From positions 10,493-31,598 of the forward strand of contig JAKCWW010006704.1 of NCBI GenBank assembly GCA_026260175.1: 21,106 nucleotides of DNA. Direction: 5' to 3'. Source of the DNA: Reticulitermes lucifugus (Eukaryota; Arthropoda; Insecta; Blattodea; Rhinotermitidae). Shown here in pieces: positions 1-8,935 of this stretch. The notes below the pieces were generated by a model. That model searched no databases. It was not told where the DNA came from and worked only from the letters and a program-made list of their open reading frames with translations. The position numbers were made by a program, and so were the translations under genes. Each line of letters opens with the position of its first letter. Positions within the stretch are counted from its first letter, which is position 1.

Positions 1-210
1 GCCTGCCTCCAGTCCACTCCTCTCTCCTGGAGTCCTCTCCTTACATTTTCTTCCCACTTCACTAAGATGTAAAATTACTGTTGTAATTTATTTGTATTCA
101 GACAGGGGTTAAAAATAGCATATTCTGAGTTAAAATATTTCCTGAATACGGGTTATTTTTATACTCACACTCACCAGTCCATCTTATCATAATGTTGCAC
201 AGAACACTAC

Positions 211-243
211 ATAGAATAGTATAGAATAAAATAGAATAGAATA
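211..243. repeat. (ATAGA)n-like simple repeat
   Basis: Short imperfect pentanucleotide tract made of ATAGA units with single-base interruptions. Seen directly. It has no coding potential and is ordinary for an AT-rich insect genome. Confidence 0.7.
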
Positions 244-925
244 CACTGGGGCGGGCACCACAGCGATCCTTGTACCTCGACTTTTTATATTTTGTGCAAC
301 CTTGTTCTTAAGCATTCAGCACCACTGTACTTTGAACAAAGTGCAGCTCCTTACTTGACGGAGATGTCGGCAAAGTCACCTGGTTTCAAGAAATGATGAC
401 CCAGGTGCCTAAATCTTAATACCGACCGTGCCTTATAGTCAAAAAGAACACGTGAGGCCGTTTCAAATGCCTGGTTGTATCTATCGCACCCGCTAGTGTC
501 TACCAGCCCCAGTTTAATTTCAGAAACCTACATAAATCCAGTAGCAGCTGGGTTTTGTTAAACAGGCTGGGAAGTTATCTTTCGACATGTGTGTGCCAGT
601 TTCGAAGGTAGAAAAGCAGACACTGTGTTATTAACTGTGGATAAATTGGCGCGGGCAATTTTAAGTTATGTGAAACGAGCCCCTGCGTATTATGCGATGT
701 CCATGACTGTAGTAAGCATTTTAGTGTCCGTCTGGAGGAGTGCTTTCCTGAAACAAGCTGAGCAGTCTCCTTGTCTGTCACAATTTCTAACATCCTCATG
801 TTAGCTAAGGTATCAAACTTCATTATTTACAAAATGTAACTTGAGCCCTTATTACTGTCAGACGATCTTAGCTATGTACGCTCGTGTCTCCATGAGTTGA
901 CTGTTATCGAGTTCACGTTACGTCG
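244..925. other. No recognisable feature
   Basis: Mixed unique-looking DNA. The overlapping frames at 575-823 (82 codons, -) and 589-804 (71 codons, +) have no domain, signal peptide or repeated motif I recognise and look like chance openings. No tRNA or repeat was seen. Confidence 0.5.
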
Positions 926-929
926 ATGT

Positions 930-1000
930 ATCGATCATGGATTCGAACTCTGACCTCTTTCCGTACTGATGTTATCGTACGCCGGTCACGGTCGCTCTTC
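930..1000 (-). repeat. Possible tRNA-like SINE fossil (box B only)
   Basis: The minus strand carries GAGTTCGAATCC at 939-950, a good match to the Pol III box B / T-loop. The flanking T stem pairs poorly (about 3 of 5 positions) and I see no convincing box A at the right distance, so a functional tRNA is unlikely. At most this is a decayed tRNA-derived SINE head; a chance match is also possible. Confidence 0.25.
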
Positions 1001-1847
1001 TCAAAATGTATGTTGTAAATGCAAAGTTGTTGCTCCTGTTGTTTGTTGTCCGGGCTGCTGACTTCGGACATGGCCAGATTGCGGGGCCATTGCTCATATG
1101 GATTTTTTCTGATATATTTAACCATAGTACACTCAAAGTACACATAATTCCTACATTTATACACGTAACTTATTGAGTAATAATGCAACACAATTTTTAT
1201 TAATTTCTGTGACTTTATTTAGCACACATTACGCTGTTTTTTATATCTGATTCTTTACGGTGTTGTATAACAAAACTCTGATTTAAAATGTGGACTTTTT
1301 ATCTTCCCAGTTTTTAAAAACCCCAAGCTTAGGCGTAACGTTGGGGGATCAAGGGGGCACAAATGCCTCCCCCCCTCCAATATGTTTTCTACCTAAGAAC
1401 AGTTTCTTGGCTATGGATTTGGAGAGGGGCAAATACAAAATAGAAGTATTTTTTAGATGATTATTTGGATGGTGTAAAGACGGAAAAAGAAGTGAAAAAC
1501 CTGTGTTTTACGGGACGCAGAGTAGAGGCATCTGAATTCCTAATACCCGTGATCGATTTGGCCCCCCCCCCCGGCAAGTGTTATTAGCCAAGTTACGACT
1601 ATGAACACGAGGTTTACATAATGACCTGACGAGTTAAACAGAACATGTTTCCAAAAGTTGTGTTTTGAGAAGTAACACTTGTGTAAAATCAAGAACTCGG
1701 ATATTCTGTGTTATCAGTCAGAGCAACTGAGACGCGCCGAAACACAGTACAAGCCTTGAAGTACTGACATTGCACAATCTTTCTTGTGAGCCTATGTATG
1801 TAGTATACCACGTAACGAATTTAATTAGCATCTTTATCTAATAGACT
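1001..1847. other. No recognisable feature; homopolymer C run
   Basis: AT-rich DNA holding a C-rich stretch near 1367-1378 and a clean run of eleven C at 1562-1572. No gene, tRNA or recognised transposon was seen. The 92-codon frame on the minus strand (913-1191) has no recognisable protein features. Confidence 0.5.
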
Positions 1848-2134
1848 TAGTCCGTATAGCGACTATGCGACGGGCTGGAAAGCCAAGGAATTGTGGTTCG
1901 ACACCCGGCGAAACAAGAGAGTTTTCTCTTCTCCAAACGGTCCAGTCCGACACCGGGGCCCACCCAGCCGCATGTTCATTGGATAACGGGGATTATTTCT
2001 CCGGGGGTAAAGCGCGCGGGGCGTGAAGCTGACCACTCACACCATGCAGTGCTGAGGTTAAGAATGAGGGAAGCTATAACTCCATTCTCCCATATGCCTT
2101 CACGGCGTGCACACGGAGAAATTGACCTTTACTT
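1848..2134 (+). repeat. tRNA-derived SINE, GGTAAAGGT-tail family, copy 1
   Basis: A nearly full-length short interspersed element. The 5' part is a decayed tRNA-like head with box B GGTTCGACACCC at 1895-1906; box A is weak (around TAGTCCGTATAGCG). The body carries GGGGCCCACCCAGCC (1955-1969) and GGGGGTAAA, and the 3' end is GACCTTTAC (2124-2132). The same ordered blocks occur in reverse complement at 14592-14812, and the 3' half recurs at 5455-5577, so the repeat is supported inside this window. The family resembles a repeat I recall from cockroach and termite genomes. The 108-codon frame at 1893-2219 is an accidental opening inside the GC-rich SINE, not a gene. Ends are approximate; no target-site duplication was found. 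Confidence 0.75.
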
Positions 2135-3465
2135 GCCGTGTTTAGGTACAGGAACTATCAGTCTGAAGAAGGAAATAAGCCAGCCATATAACCCCATAGG
2201 CCCTGTGTTTTTTTCTTAACATAACGTGGGGGAATTTCAGGGTCGTTCAGAGCCACATTTGTCTCCGTACGTTGGCCTCCTACGTATATGGAAATCGCAG
2301 TTGGGTCAAGAAAGAGAGCGATTAAAGGATAAAGCGCGCTGAATGTAAATTATGAGGTGATCAAGGATCATTCTTATGTAAGCACATAGTGTTGGGTGTG
2401 GAGGGTCTGTGTGTTTTCTGTAATGAGCAAAATAAAATTTATACAAACAGAAACATGTAAAAGGTAGAGAGGCAGTGGAGAAACCCTTCTGGATTATATT
2501 TGATTCGTTTCTTTAAGGACGTGGGTTTGCTAAATTTTGATTCCAGTTCTAATCCTGGAATTAAATTTCAATGCCATTTATTCTGCCGTTATTTACGCAC
2601 TCGTAAGCATTATGTATGACGGCTTTAAATTCGGGTTATCCATGACCGCTAAAAGCCACAGTCGCACTAGGCGGTACAGGTCGGCGCTGCATCACATTCT
2701 GAGAAGTACCCCAGCAGTGAAGGCTCTAATTTGCAACTGGAACCAGACTTTTGGCGCGACATAACATGGCGCGGTGCGGTCTGCGATGCAATAGGAAGGC
2801 CCCTGAGGGTGATACTAAATATTGTCAATTTAGTAACCGACAAGCGCGCCACATTTGATATCGAAATATATTATTCTTGGGTTAGTACGTTAATTGGAAA
2901 ACGTAGCCTTTAACCTAAGAACTGGTGTAATACATCTTGTGCGCTCTGTGAAATGCTCACTCATATATTTGTCTAAACGACCGGTCGTCATATACAGCAC
3001 AGTACAGACTTGGCAGTCCGGGCTGTTCTTATAACCAGCACGTAGTCCAGATTGCTGTAATAGTCAGCTTGTGAGCACACGCTGTACAAGTTATCTCTTT
3101 GTGACAGTCCGTTAAAGAAAACTTTGTCTTGTGCGACTGATGCTCAGTGTTTACTTTTCAGTATAGAGATACCTGCAGCTTTCCTGTTGTCTTTTGTTTT
3201 TTCGGTCGCAGTAGCCTTCATGTTAGTCTGATATTTGTCTGATATGTGAGATTCCTAATGTGTGCAGGACTGACTGAAGTGCGTTGCCTTTTCCTCTGGC
3301 GATTCTTCCTATCAACTTATTTCTATAGCTGCTTTATCCAGGGTCGCCACTTGAGAGAAAAACCTGCGTGGTTACAAAGTAAACCCTTCGTCGATAAGTT
3401 GGTGACTTTATGTTGGTATTCCAATAGATTACACTTCTTAGTGGGTGTAGGTGTTAATGTATTGA
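2135..3465. other. No recognisable feature
   Basis: The short frames here (2537-2764 and 2731-2913 on +, 2667-2852 on -) overlap each other and show no recognisable motif. The stretch around 2690-2800 is slightly GC-richer than its surroundings but did not match any repeat in the window. Confidence 0.5.
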
Positions 3466-3775
3466 CCCCCACAATTCGCTGTTCTAACCGGTCGCCCGGC
3501 CACTGCAGCGACCGCACCATAGCCGAGTTGCCGGTCGCGAGGGGCTACTTCTCCGCCCATGGAGTTGGAGGGGCTTGGTCTCCGGGCCTTGAACGAAAGA
3601 GTATCTGTTCGCTCATATGTAGGCCGAAGACCAAAACCATCACCGGACAATTGTCTGGGCGCCGGATGCCTAGCGGCAGCTTCCATTGAATCGCCCGGGT
3701 TAGACGAGTCCTATGTGCTGGCTTTACGCTCTCCGGCTGCTTGGGTTACGTTGTGGGAGGATTGAGTCCCCCTTG
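3466..3775. other. GC- and CpG-rich block, unclassified
   Basis: About 300 bp with clearly higher GC than the flanks. I count about two dozen CpG dinucleotides between 3481 and 3770, nine of them in the first 60 bases. Because stops are rare in such DNA, frames stay open on both strands: + 3246-3689 (147 codons), + 3559-3765 and - 3438-3686. None shows a recognisable domain, so I do not call a gene. It may be a CpG-island-like element, a young GC-rich interspersed repeat, or the promoter or 5' exon of a gene not otherwise visible. No internal copy elsewhere in the window was found. Confidence 0.55.
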
Positions 3776-4738
3776 CCTGCGTAGTGTTGGTACTCAATGG
3801 TGGGAGGCTACATAGCCAGTGTATTTGAAAAAATTGTAAAATTCTTCCAGAATCAGTCAGGCAATGTAGACCGAGTTTAACGTGCTTTTAATCAGTACTA
3901 CTTTATTTCAAACAAGTTGGCAGTGCAAGTGTGTCATAGTAATTGGCTTACGTTCTCTCTGTTTTAATTACTTCGAAAACCGTTAGAATTGTACATAAGT
4001 ATGTATTTCGTACTTTCTACAACTTTTGTTCCAAACATTTTTTGCCACAATTAAGTTAGGGAGTGAGCTTGAGATCTGCCCATAAACTTGTGTAGGTATG
4101 TTTATAAAGTGGTCTTCACTAATACCACTTTAACTGAAATAAACTAACTTTTAGTCAAGACCCAAAAATATACAATTTTATGGAAATTTGTGTCGCGATT
4201 CTCGTGGTGTTCATGCGTACAGATGGAAGATGCAGCGAGATTAACAGGCGCTCCCTACGGACAACAAAGCACCTAAAAACGTATTAAAATTTCATAGGTC
4301 TTTTAAACGTTATGTTTTAAGTGCATCTTTCCTTTCCTCTATTACTTCTTTGGAGTACAGAGATATAGGGCCTACTCATCACACAATTAAAGTCCACATT
4401 AATGCACGCTTACTCGCAAAGAGCACGCGCAAAGATAAACAGCCCTGATTGTTAATGGGATGGATGACTTCGCATCTTCTGTACCGACTCATTGATATCA
4501 ATATAAAAGTGGAAGCTTGGCCATGCGAAGTCTGCCCTTCATATGTAGGCTGCTTGGCTGTCTTGATCGTTAATTTTCAATAACCTCAGCTTCCAAATAA
4601 TTTTATTTTCTTTCATTGAGTTTCAGAATTGAGGGAGGAACTATATGAAATCTTTAAAATAATTAGTATTGATTGTTTAAAATTTGAATTATTTAATAAC
4701 CTCTTGACTGCCAGTTGTAAATGTTGAAGATTTTACGT

Positions 4739-4782
4739 TATGTATGTATGTGCATATGTGGGTATGTATTAGTGTATGTATG
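4739..4782. repeat. (TATG)n-like microsatellite
   Basis: Interrupted tetranucleotide repeat of TATG/TGTA units. Seen directly; no other meaning is inferred. Confidence 0.7.
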
Positions 4783-5363
4783 CTAATAGTGCATTCGATA
4801 CTCACTCGGCTGCAAGTTCAGTCATCAGCACCAATCAGTGGCGCTGTTCTTTTATTGGCGTTGTTAATGGTTAAGGCCTCCGGTCAGAATTCTTTCCATA
4901 TCATAACTCTGGGCTAAGGTTATTTGCCATATTAATTCTATGATGCTCATCTTAGGGCAGTTCATTGAACCGCGGTGTGTTACATGACCTCGCGGTGAGG
5001 CAGGCCATGTTTGGATGTTACCGCTCGTCCGCGTGTACTCAGTACTGCACGCACTGATCAGAGGGTTTTCATGTGACAGGTCAGGTAAAGCTTGTGTCCG
5101 CGATACACAGTTGACAAGCTTGCAGTGAGAGACAGCTTTCCTAAACACTGGTAATGGAAGCAGTAATGAACAAGTCTGAAACTCTTGATTCCGGAAGTCA
5201 ATATATGTTTAAAAGAGGGAAGCAGGCCTTACATAACGTCAATGGCTTGTCACTTTATACTATTATACACAACTTAATTCACATTGGCTACCTCTTTAGA
5301 GCACTGTTGTTACTGTATGTTTAAATTGCCTTTTTGTACAGAAAAGCTGTATTCGAACTGTGA

Positions 5364-5425
5364 CTACCGTATTTCCCGCGTCATAAGACGTGTCACAAGA
5401 CGCACGCTAGAGTTAACAAGGTATT
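5364..5425 (+). repeat. Possible DNA-transposon terminus fragment
   Basis: The string ACCGTATTTCCCGCGTCATA followed by AGACG and a second AGACGCACG resembles the 'accgtattt...gcgtataagacg' terminal motif I recall from abundant non-autonomous DNA elements in animals. Only one end is present and no inverted partner was found in the window, so this is a weak call from memory. Confidence 0.25.
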
Positions 5426-5454
5426 TTTGTGGAGTCAATATCTTGCGTAGTCCG

Positions 5455-5577
5455 GTGACGGGGTTTGGCGTTGACCACCCACCCCCATCTAGCGCCGAGT
5501 TTAGGAAAGAGTAGTGCTGTACCTCTATCCCGCTACGTGCCTGCATAGAACGTTAGGGGAGACCTTTACCTTTTTAT
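5455..5577 (+). repeat. SINE 3' fragment, GGTAAAGGT-tail family, copy 2
   Basis: This is the 3' half of the same family as 1848-2134. In order it shows TTGACCACCCAC (copy 1 has CTGACCACTCAC), then GCGCCGAG (copy 1: GTGCTGAG), then TACCTCTATCCCGC in the place of AACTCCATTCTCCC, and ends GACCTTTACC at 5561-5570. The tRNA-like head and the central GGGCCCACCCAG block are missing, so the copy is 5'-truncated or its front half has been replaced. Spacing between shared blocks matches copy 1 to within a few bases. Confidence 0.7.
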
Positions 5578-6289
5578 GTCCGCTGTTAAGACGCAGGGTA
5601 ATTTTTGGGCGGAAGGTATGGTATTTTTATATGTGTTGTACATTTTATGTTCCCGTAGAGGAATAGGAAGTATATGAGACAAATTTGCAGAGCCCGATAT
5701 CCTGCGGGGGTTGACACGATATGAACAGTTGCCTGCTCTACACTGCTCACACATGCCACGCCGTAAAGACATTACTTGCAATGAATAATGCAAAACCACT
5801 TACTTATCAACAAATTCTGAGCTGAGGGACGTAACAGGACCGGTAGACACACGTAAGAATTTCAGTGTCTGTAAGTTTTATAGAATAAATTTGGCACACT
5901 GATATTATCACGAATAGAGGTGTATCACAAATATTTTAACAATTTCTTAATAAAGTAATTAAAAATGTGGTAGTAGCAGACACAGAACCATGTTAACTAT
6001 GTTAACCAGACGAACACGGTTAATAGGCGCTGCGCCAATGCTGGAAGAGAATTTGATTACACATACAACACAGCGAGCTGGATAAGCATATTCCAGCGGT
6101 GCAACAAGAAAACCAGGCTCATGTTGTAATCGTGTGTTCATTGTCTGTTCCTGAGAGGCAGAGCTTTCATTTAAACCGTGTGAACCCGGCTGACATGGTT
6201 AACACAAAGGCTCCGCGTTTAGGCGGCAGAACCAAGGATCAGGACCTCCATGTCTGCTATGGGACACGAACCTAAGCCGGTTTTATCCA
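5578..6289. other. No recognisable feature
   Basis: Short frames on the minus strand (5566-5799 and 5959-6141) show no recognisable motif. No tRNA or repeat was found. Confidence 0.5.
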
Positions 6290-6600
6290 CCTCAGATCCA
6301 CACCATTAATCTAATTTTTCTCCTACCTTCTTTTCGATCTTCTAACTTGATGTTGTGCGTGAAAGTTTCCCACCGAAATTCCATTTTCCCACCCCACTGC
6401 TATGCCCAGCCCATCGTACAATAGCAACAGTACTCTGTGAGCTGCATAAATCACAGACTCCCTCGTTATGTAACGGGTCTCTGAAATTTCTCACTTTATT
6501 CTTTGTAGGTCTATATATTTTCCTGAGCGCTTTGTTTTCAAAAGATGTAATTTATGTTCTGCCCTCAAAGTCAGAGACCGTGTTGTACTCTTATACATTA
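6290..6600 (-). pseudogene. LINE reverse-transcriptase C-terminal remnant, copy 1
   Basis: Translating the minus strand gives, from about 6577 downward, SLTLRAEHKL, then (frame changed) EGVCDLCSSQSTVAIV and RWAGH at about 6404-6416. These are the blocks found downstream of the YADD box in a non-LTR retrotransposon whose consensus, as I recall it, reads SLTLREEHRL ... ELHDLYSS ... RMRWAGHVA. The SLTLR-to-RWAGH distance is about 58 codons, as expected for the family, so the fragment is collinear. The protein is broken by stops and frame changes and the YADD core is absent. Related blocks occur at 10805, 11110 and 18319 in this window. The 127-codon frame on the opposite strand (6355-6738) is a shadow of this remnant. 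The left boundary is uncertain; 6290-6350 matches only loosely. Confidence 0.75.
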
Positions 6601-7035
6601 TTGACTCGAAAAATTATTGTTTTGTATATCATGATCTTCAGCACTAACCAGTTTCTGCATTCCAATATTTGCGTTTTGGTGATTAGTTTGATGCATTGCA
6701 TTGTTTTCTTTACATCAAAAATCTTATTTTCTTACTGACGTGTAGTCGCAGATAAGAGTGTCTGAATTTACTGCTGTTTTAATTAATGGCAGCTAACTGC
6801 TGCTCAGTAGTCTTCAGAACAAGGTTATGAACTTGTTGGTGTTGGCCTACTGAAAATACGTACTATTTTTCGTTAACCCACTACAGACGAAAATTAAGCT
6901 GAATTTCATTTTAGTATCAGCACCACGCAGTAAACCCATGTGCCCCGCAATTATATAAACTAATGGTCCTTCAAAATATATTATACTGGTATGTATATGA
7001 AATGTTTATTTTTCGTTGCTAGTATCATTATCATA
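6601..7035. other. No recognisable feature
   Basis: AT-rich DNA without open frames of note, tRNA-like motifs or relation to other repeats in the window. Confidence 0.5.
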
Positions 7036-7170
7036 TTAACGTTTTAAAGCCGAGTGGTGTCTGTACGTACCGCATGCTTTTAACATTAAAAAACTGTGCA
7101 TTCAGTACGCCGAATAGTGTATTTATCTCCATATGATTCATAAAATAAATGCCCATTATTTTCATAATCA
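7036..7170 (-). repeat. Unnamed interspersed repeat, copy 1
   Basis: The minus strand matches 11740-11862 on the plus strand. It shares the exact 16-mer TTTTTTAATGTTAAAA, has ATACACTATTCGG against ATATATTGTGTGG upstream, and GGCTTTAAAACGTTAA against GGCTTTTAAAGGTTAA at the 3' side, at matching spacing over about 90 bases. In one frame it reads INTLFGVLNAQFFNVK, similar to an INTLCGQNAELLNVK-like string I recall from repetitive 'hypothetical proteins' of cockroaches and termites. The class is unknown. The 78-codon frame at 7031-7267 lies across it and is not independent evidence of a gene. Confidence 0.6.
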
Positions 7171-7944
7171 GCATTAATCGTTTGGTTCTTCTAATGGACA
7201 AGAACTCTGTTCGCTGTAAGTAGGGCCCAAAGTCTTTTGTCATATTTGGATAAATGTAAGTCGTCAAAGAGGTCAGAATGTGCTGCGTTAAGGCCTGTTA
7301 CCTTGACCTAGCCACAAAGAAAGAGACCTGCTTGTCTTCTATCCTGGACTTTCTTGCGAGCGGCTGTCATGAGCATGTCTGCGGGAAAATAGCGGTCGAT
7401 TCCTTAAAATAGGTCACAGTTTTTCTTTCAGTTCCTTTCACCCAACCTTTCCTAAATGCTGAGACTTATTAGTTAATTTTGTTTAATTTTGAAAGATTTT
7501 TCAGTTGTGGAAGTTGTATAGAGTAGCACGAGGTTAACAGGCGGTAACGAAATGCAAGGATTCGGAAGCGCGTGTTGGTGGCCTATTTCAAGGTACTAGC
7601 CAGTCGTTCTCCTAGGAAGACCAAGAATGAGAAGGGAAATTCTTAATGTTTTGACTCGATACAGATTCGAAGCAAGTAGTCTAGTCTGAAGACAAGACTA
7701 AAGGATTATCGCTACACCTGCTACCAGCTAAATTATTTCCATTTCGCGTTATGGAAACTGTGCCATTGACAGCATCTTTAAATAAACCAGGAAAATACGA
7801 AGGAAATACACGATATGTGGGGAAGGCGATCGATAGGCGCTGAACCTGTCTACAGACGTGTAAAGTCACTTATGTATGTATGAAAGTGTAACAATAGAGT
7901 GATCCCGTATGTAAGAAGAATAAAACTTGGATGCTAGTAGACAG
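7171..7944. other. No recognisable feature
   Basis: Moderately AT-rich DNA. The 62-codon minus frame at 7681-7869 has no recognisable content. No repeat relation was found. Confidence 0.5.
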
Positions 7945-8215
7945 GCCCTCCTCGTACGTGATTTCAGGCTTCCGCCGCGATTTAGATGAGATCTGCGCTC
8001 TTCTGGGATATTATGCAGCTTAGAGTGGTAATTCTGTACCGACGTTTCGGGACAACCTATCGGTCCCATCTTCAAGGGTCAAGAAGTCCAAGAATACTTC
8101 TTGAATTCTTGGACTTCTTGACCATTGAAGATAGGACCGATAGGTTGCCCCGAAACGTCGGTTCAGAATTACCACTCTACGCTGCGTAATACACAGAAGA
8201 GCGCAGATCTCAGGC
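7945..8215. mobile_element. Foldback / inverted-repeat element (MITE- or Penelope-terminus-like)
   Basis: A near-perfect long inverted repeat. The left arm is 7987-8094 and the right arm 8106-8212, with an 11-base spacer 8095-8105. By eye the arms differ at about seven substitutions and one single-base indel in about 107 bp (around 93% identity). The outer end TGAGATCTGCGCTCTTCTG is identical in both arms, and each arm contains CCGACGTTTCGGG or its near variant. RNA from either strand would form a very stable hairpin. Frames at 7986-8189 (+) and 7866-8075 (-) are readings through the two arms and are not genes; I recall the same peptides recurring in many arthropod repeats. The stretch 7945-7986 seems to belong to the element on one side only. 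No target-site duplication was evident. Confidence 0.85.
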
Positions 8216-8865
8216 CCTGTTCAGTTAAGGTTTGCTTCTCCGGTTACAAGTAATTCCACAATACTACCTGTGTTCTGCAATTTATCGCATTAGTCACTAC
8301 ATTCTTACTATACCTCCCATTATGACAAATATCTCGTGTGTGACAGCATCTGCAACCGTCAGCCATAGGCAGAGTTCAATAATCCGTGCATGAAAATTTT
8401 TCACTAGTGCTCATTGGACACAATTGTTTTCTCTGAGATAGTATTGCAGTATCTTTGTACGTGTGCCGTTAGAAACGGGTTCCTGGACCGGTGCCGAGAA
8501 GCTGTCAGCTTCTCTAGGACACAACTAATTAATCACACATCGAGTAAAACCTCATTAGCACATGCGATTAGACTGTACTGTACGAAGTTTTCGAGTTTTT
8601 GTGTATTGGCGTGGGCTAGGACCAGCCCCTCACACTGCTCAGTTACGTAATTACATCACATTGTGTTACAGGTGTTCGCGTGCAGACATTTCTTGGCTGA
8701 GTGAGCAACGCTTTCTGAGCTGTGTATGTCATATAACACCAAATTATATGTAACGACTTTGAATCATGAATTGTTAATGACGTTAAATAAAGCGGTAGTG
8801 ACATATTTTGAGATATGACTGAACATGTGCCTAAAGGGGCTTAGGAACGTCTGAGATATAGCTGT
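8216..8865. other. No recognisable feature
   Basis: The two overlapping frames at 8414-8650 and 8562-8753 (+) show no domain, signal peptide or repeat relation. No RNA gene was seen. Confidence 0.5.
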
Positions 8866-8867
8866 AC

Positions 8868-8935
8868 CTAAGTCGTGTATCTAACCTGGGACTCCTGTTA
8901 CAAAGCCGGAACTCTAACAACTGCGTCGCAACTTT
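8868..8935 (-). repeat. tRNA-like SINE head fossil
   Basis: On the minus strand GCGACGCAGTTGTTAGAG (8913-8930) resembles box A of tRNA-derived SINEs (compare TGGCGCAGTTGGTTGAGGC at 14314). About 25 bases later CCCAGGTTAGATAC resembles box B with one key substitution. Spacing fits a tRNA, but the arms no longer pair well, so this is a fossil rather than a functional tRNA. The body of the SINE downstream on the minus strand was not identified. Confidence 0.4.

Larger units (their letters stand above)
3776..5454. other. Mostly featureless AT-rich DNA
   Basis: Apart from the TATG-rich tract at 4739-4782, nothing was recognised. The 94-codon minus frame at 4864-5148 begins with ATG but has no signal peptide, domain or repeat relation that I can see. 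The 76-codon plus frame at 5284-5514 runs into the SINE fragment and is not a gene. Confidence 0.5.

Noticed and set aside
1893..2219. 108-codon frame as a gene
   Set aside because: It lies inside a SINE whose body recurs at 5455 and 14592 with different reading frames; the translation resembles spurious repeat-derived proteins.
3246..3689. Longest open frame (147 codons, plus strand)
   Set aside because: It is half AT-rich flank and half GC/CpG-rich block where stops are rare. It has no recognisable domain, and an equally open frame lies on the opposite strand.
4864..5148. 94-codon minus-strand frame as a gene
   Set aside because: No recognisable domain, signal, splice context or codon pattern; length is within chance expectation for a window of this size.
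6355..6738. 127-codon frame as a small membrane protein
   Set aside because: It is antisense to a LINE remnant; the hydrophobic residues follow from T-rich codons.
7530..7542. Shared 13-mer GAGGTTAACAGGC with 20217-20229 (complement) as a repeat
   Set aside because: A few 13-base matches are expected by chance in 21 kb on two strands, and the flanks do not align.
7986..8189. 67-codon frame as a gene
   Set aside because: It reads through both arms of a palindromic foldback element.
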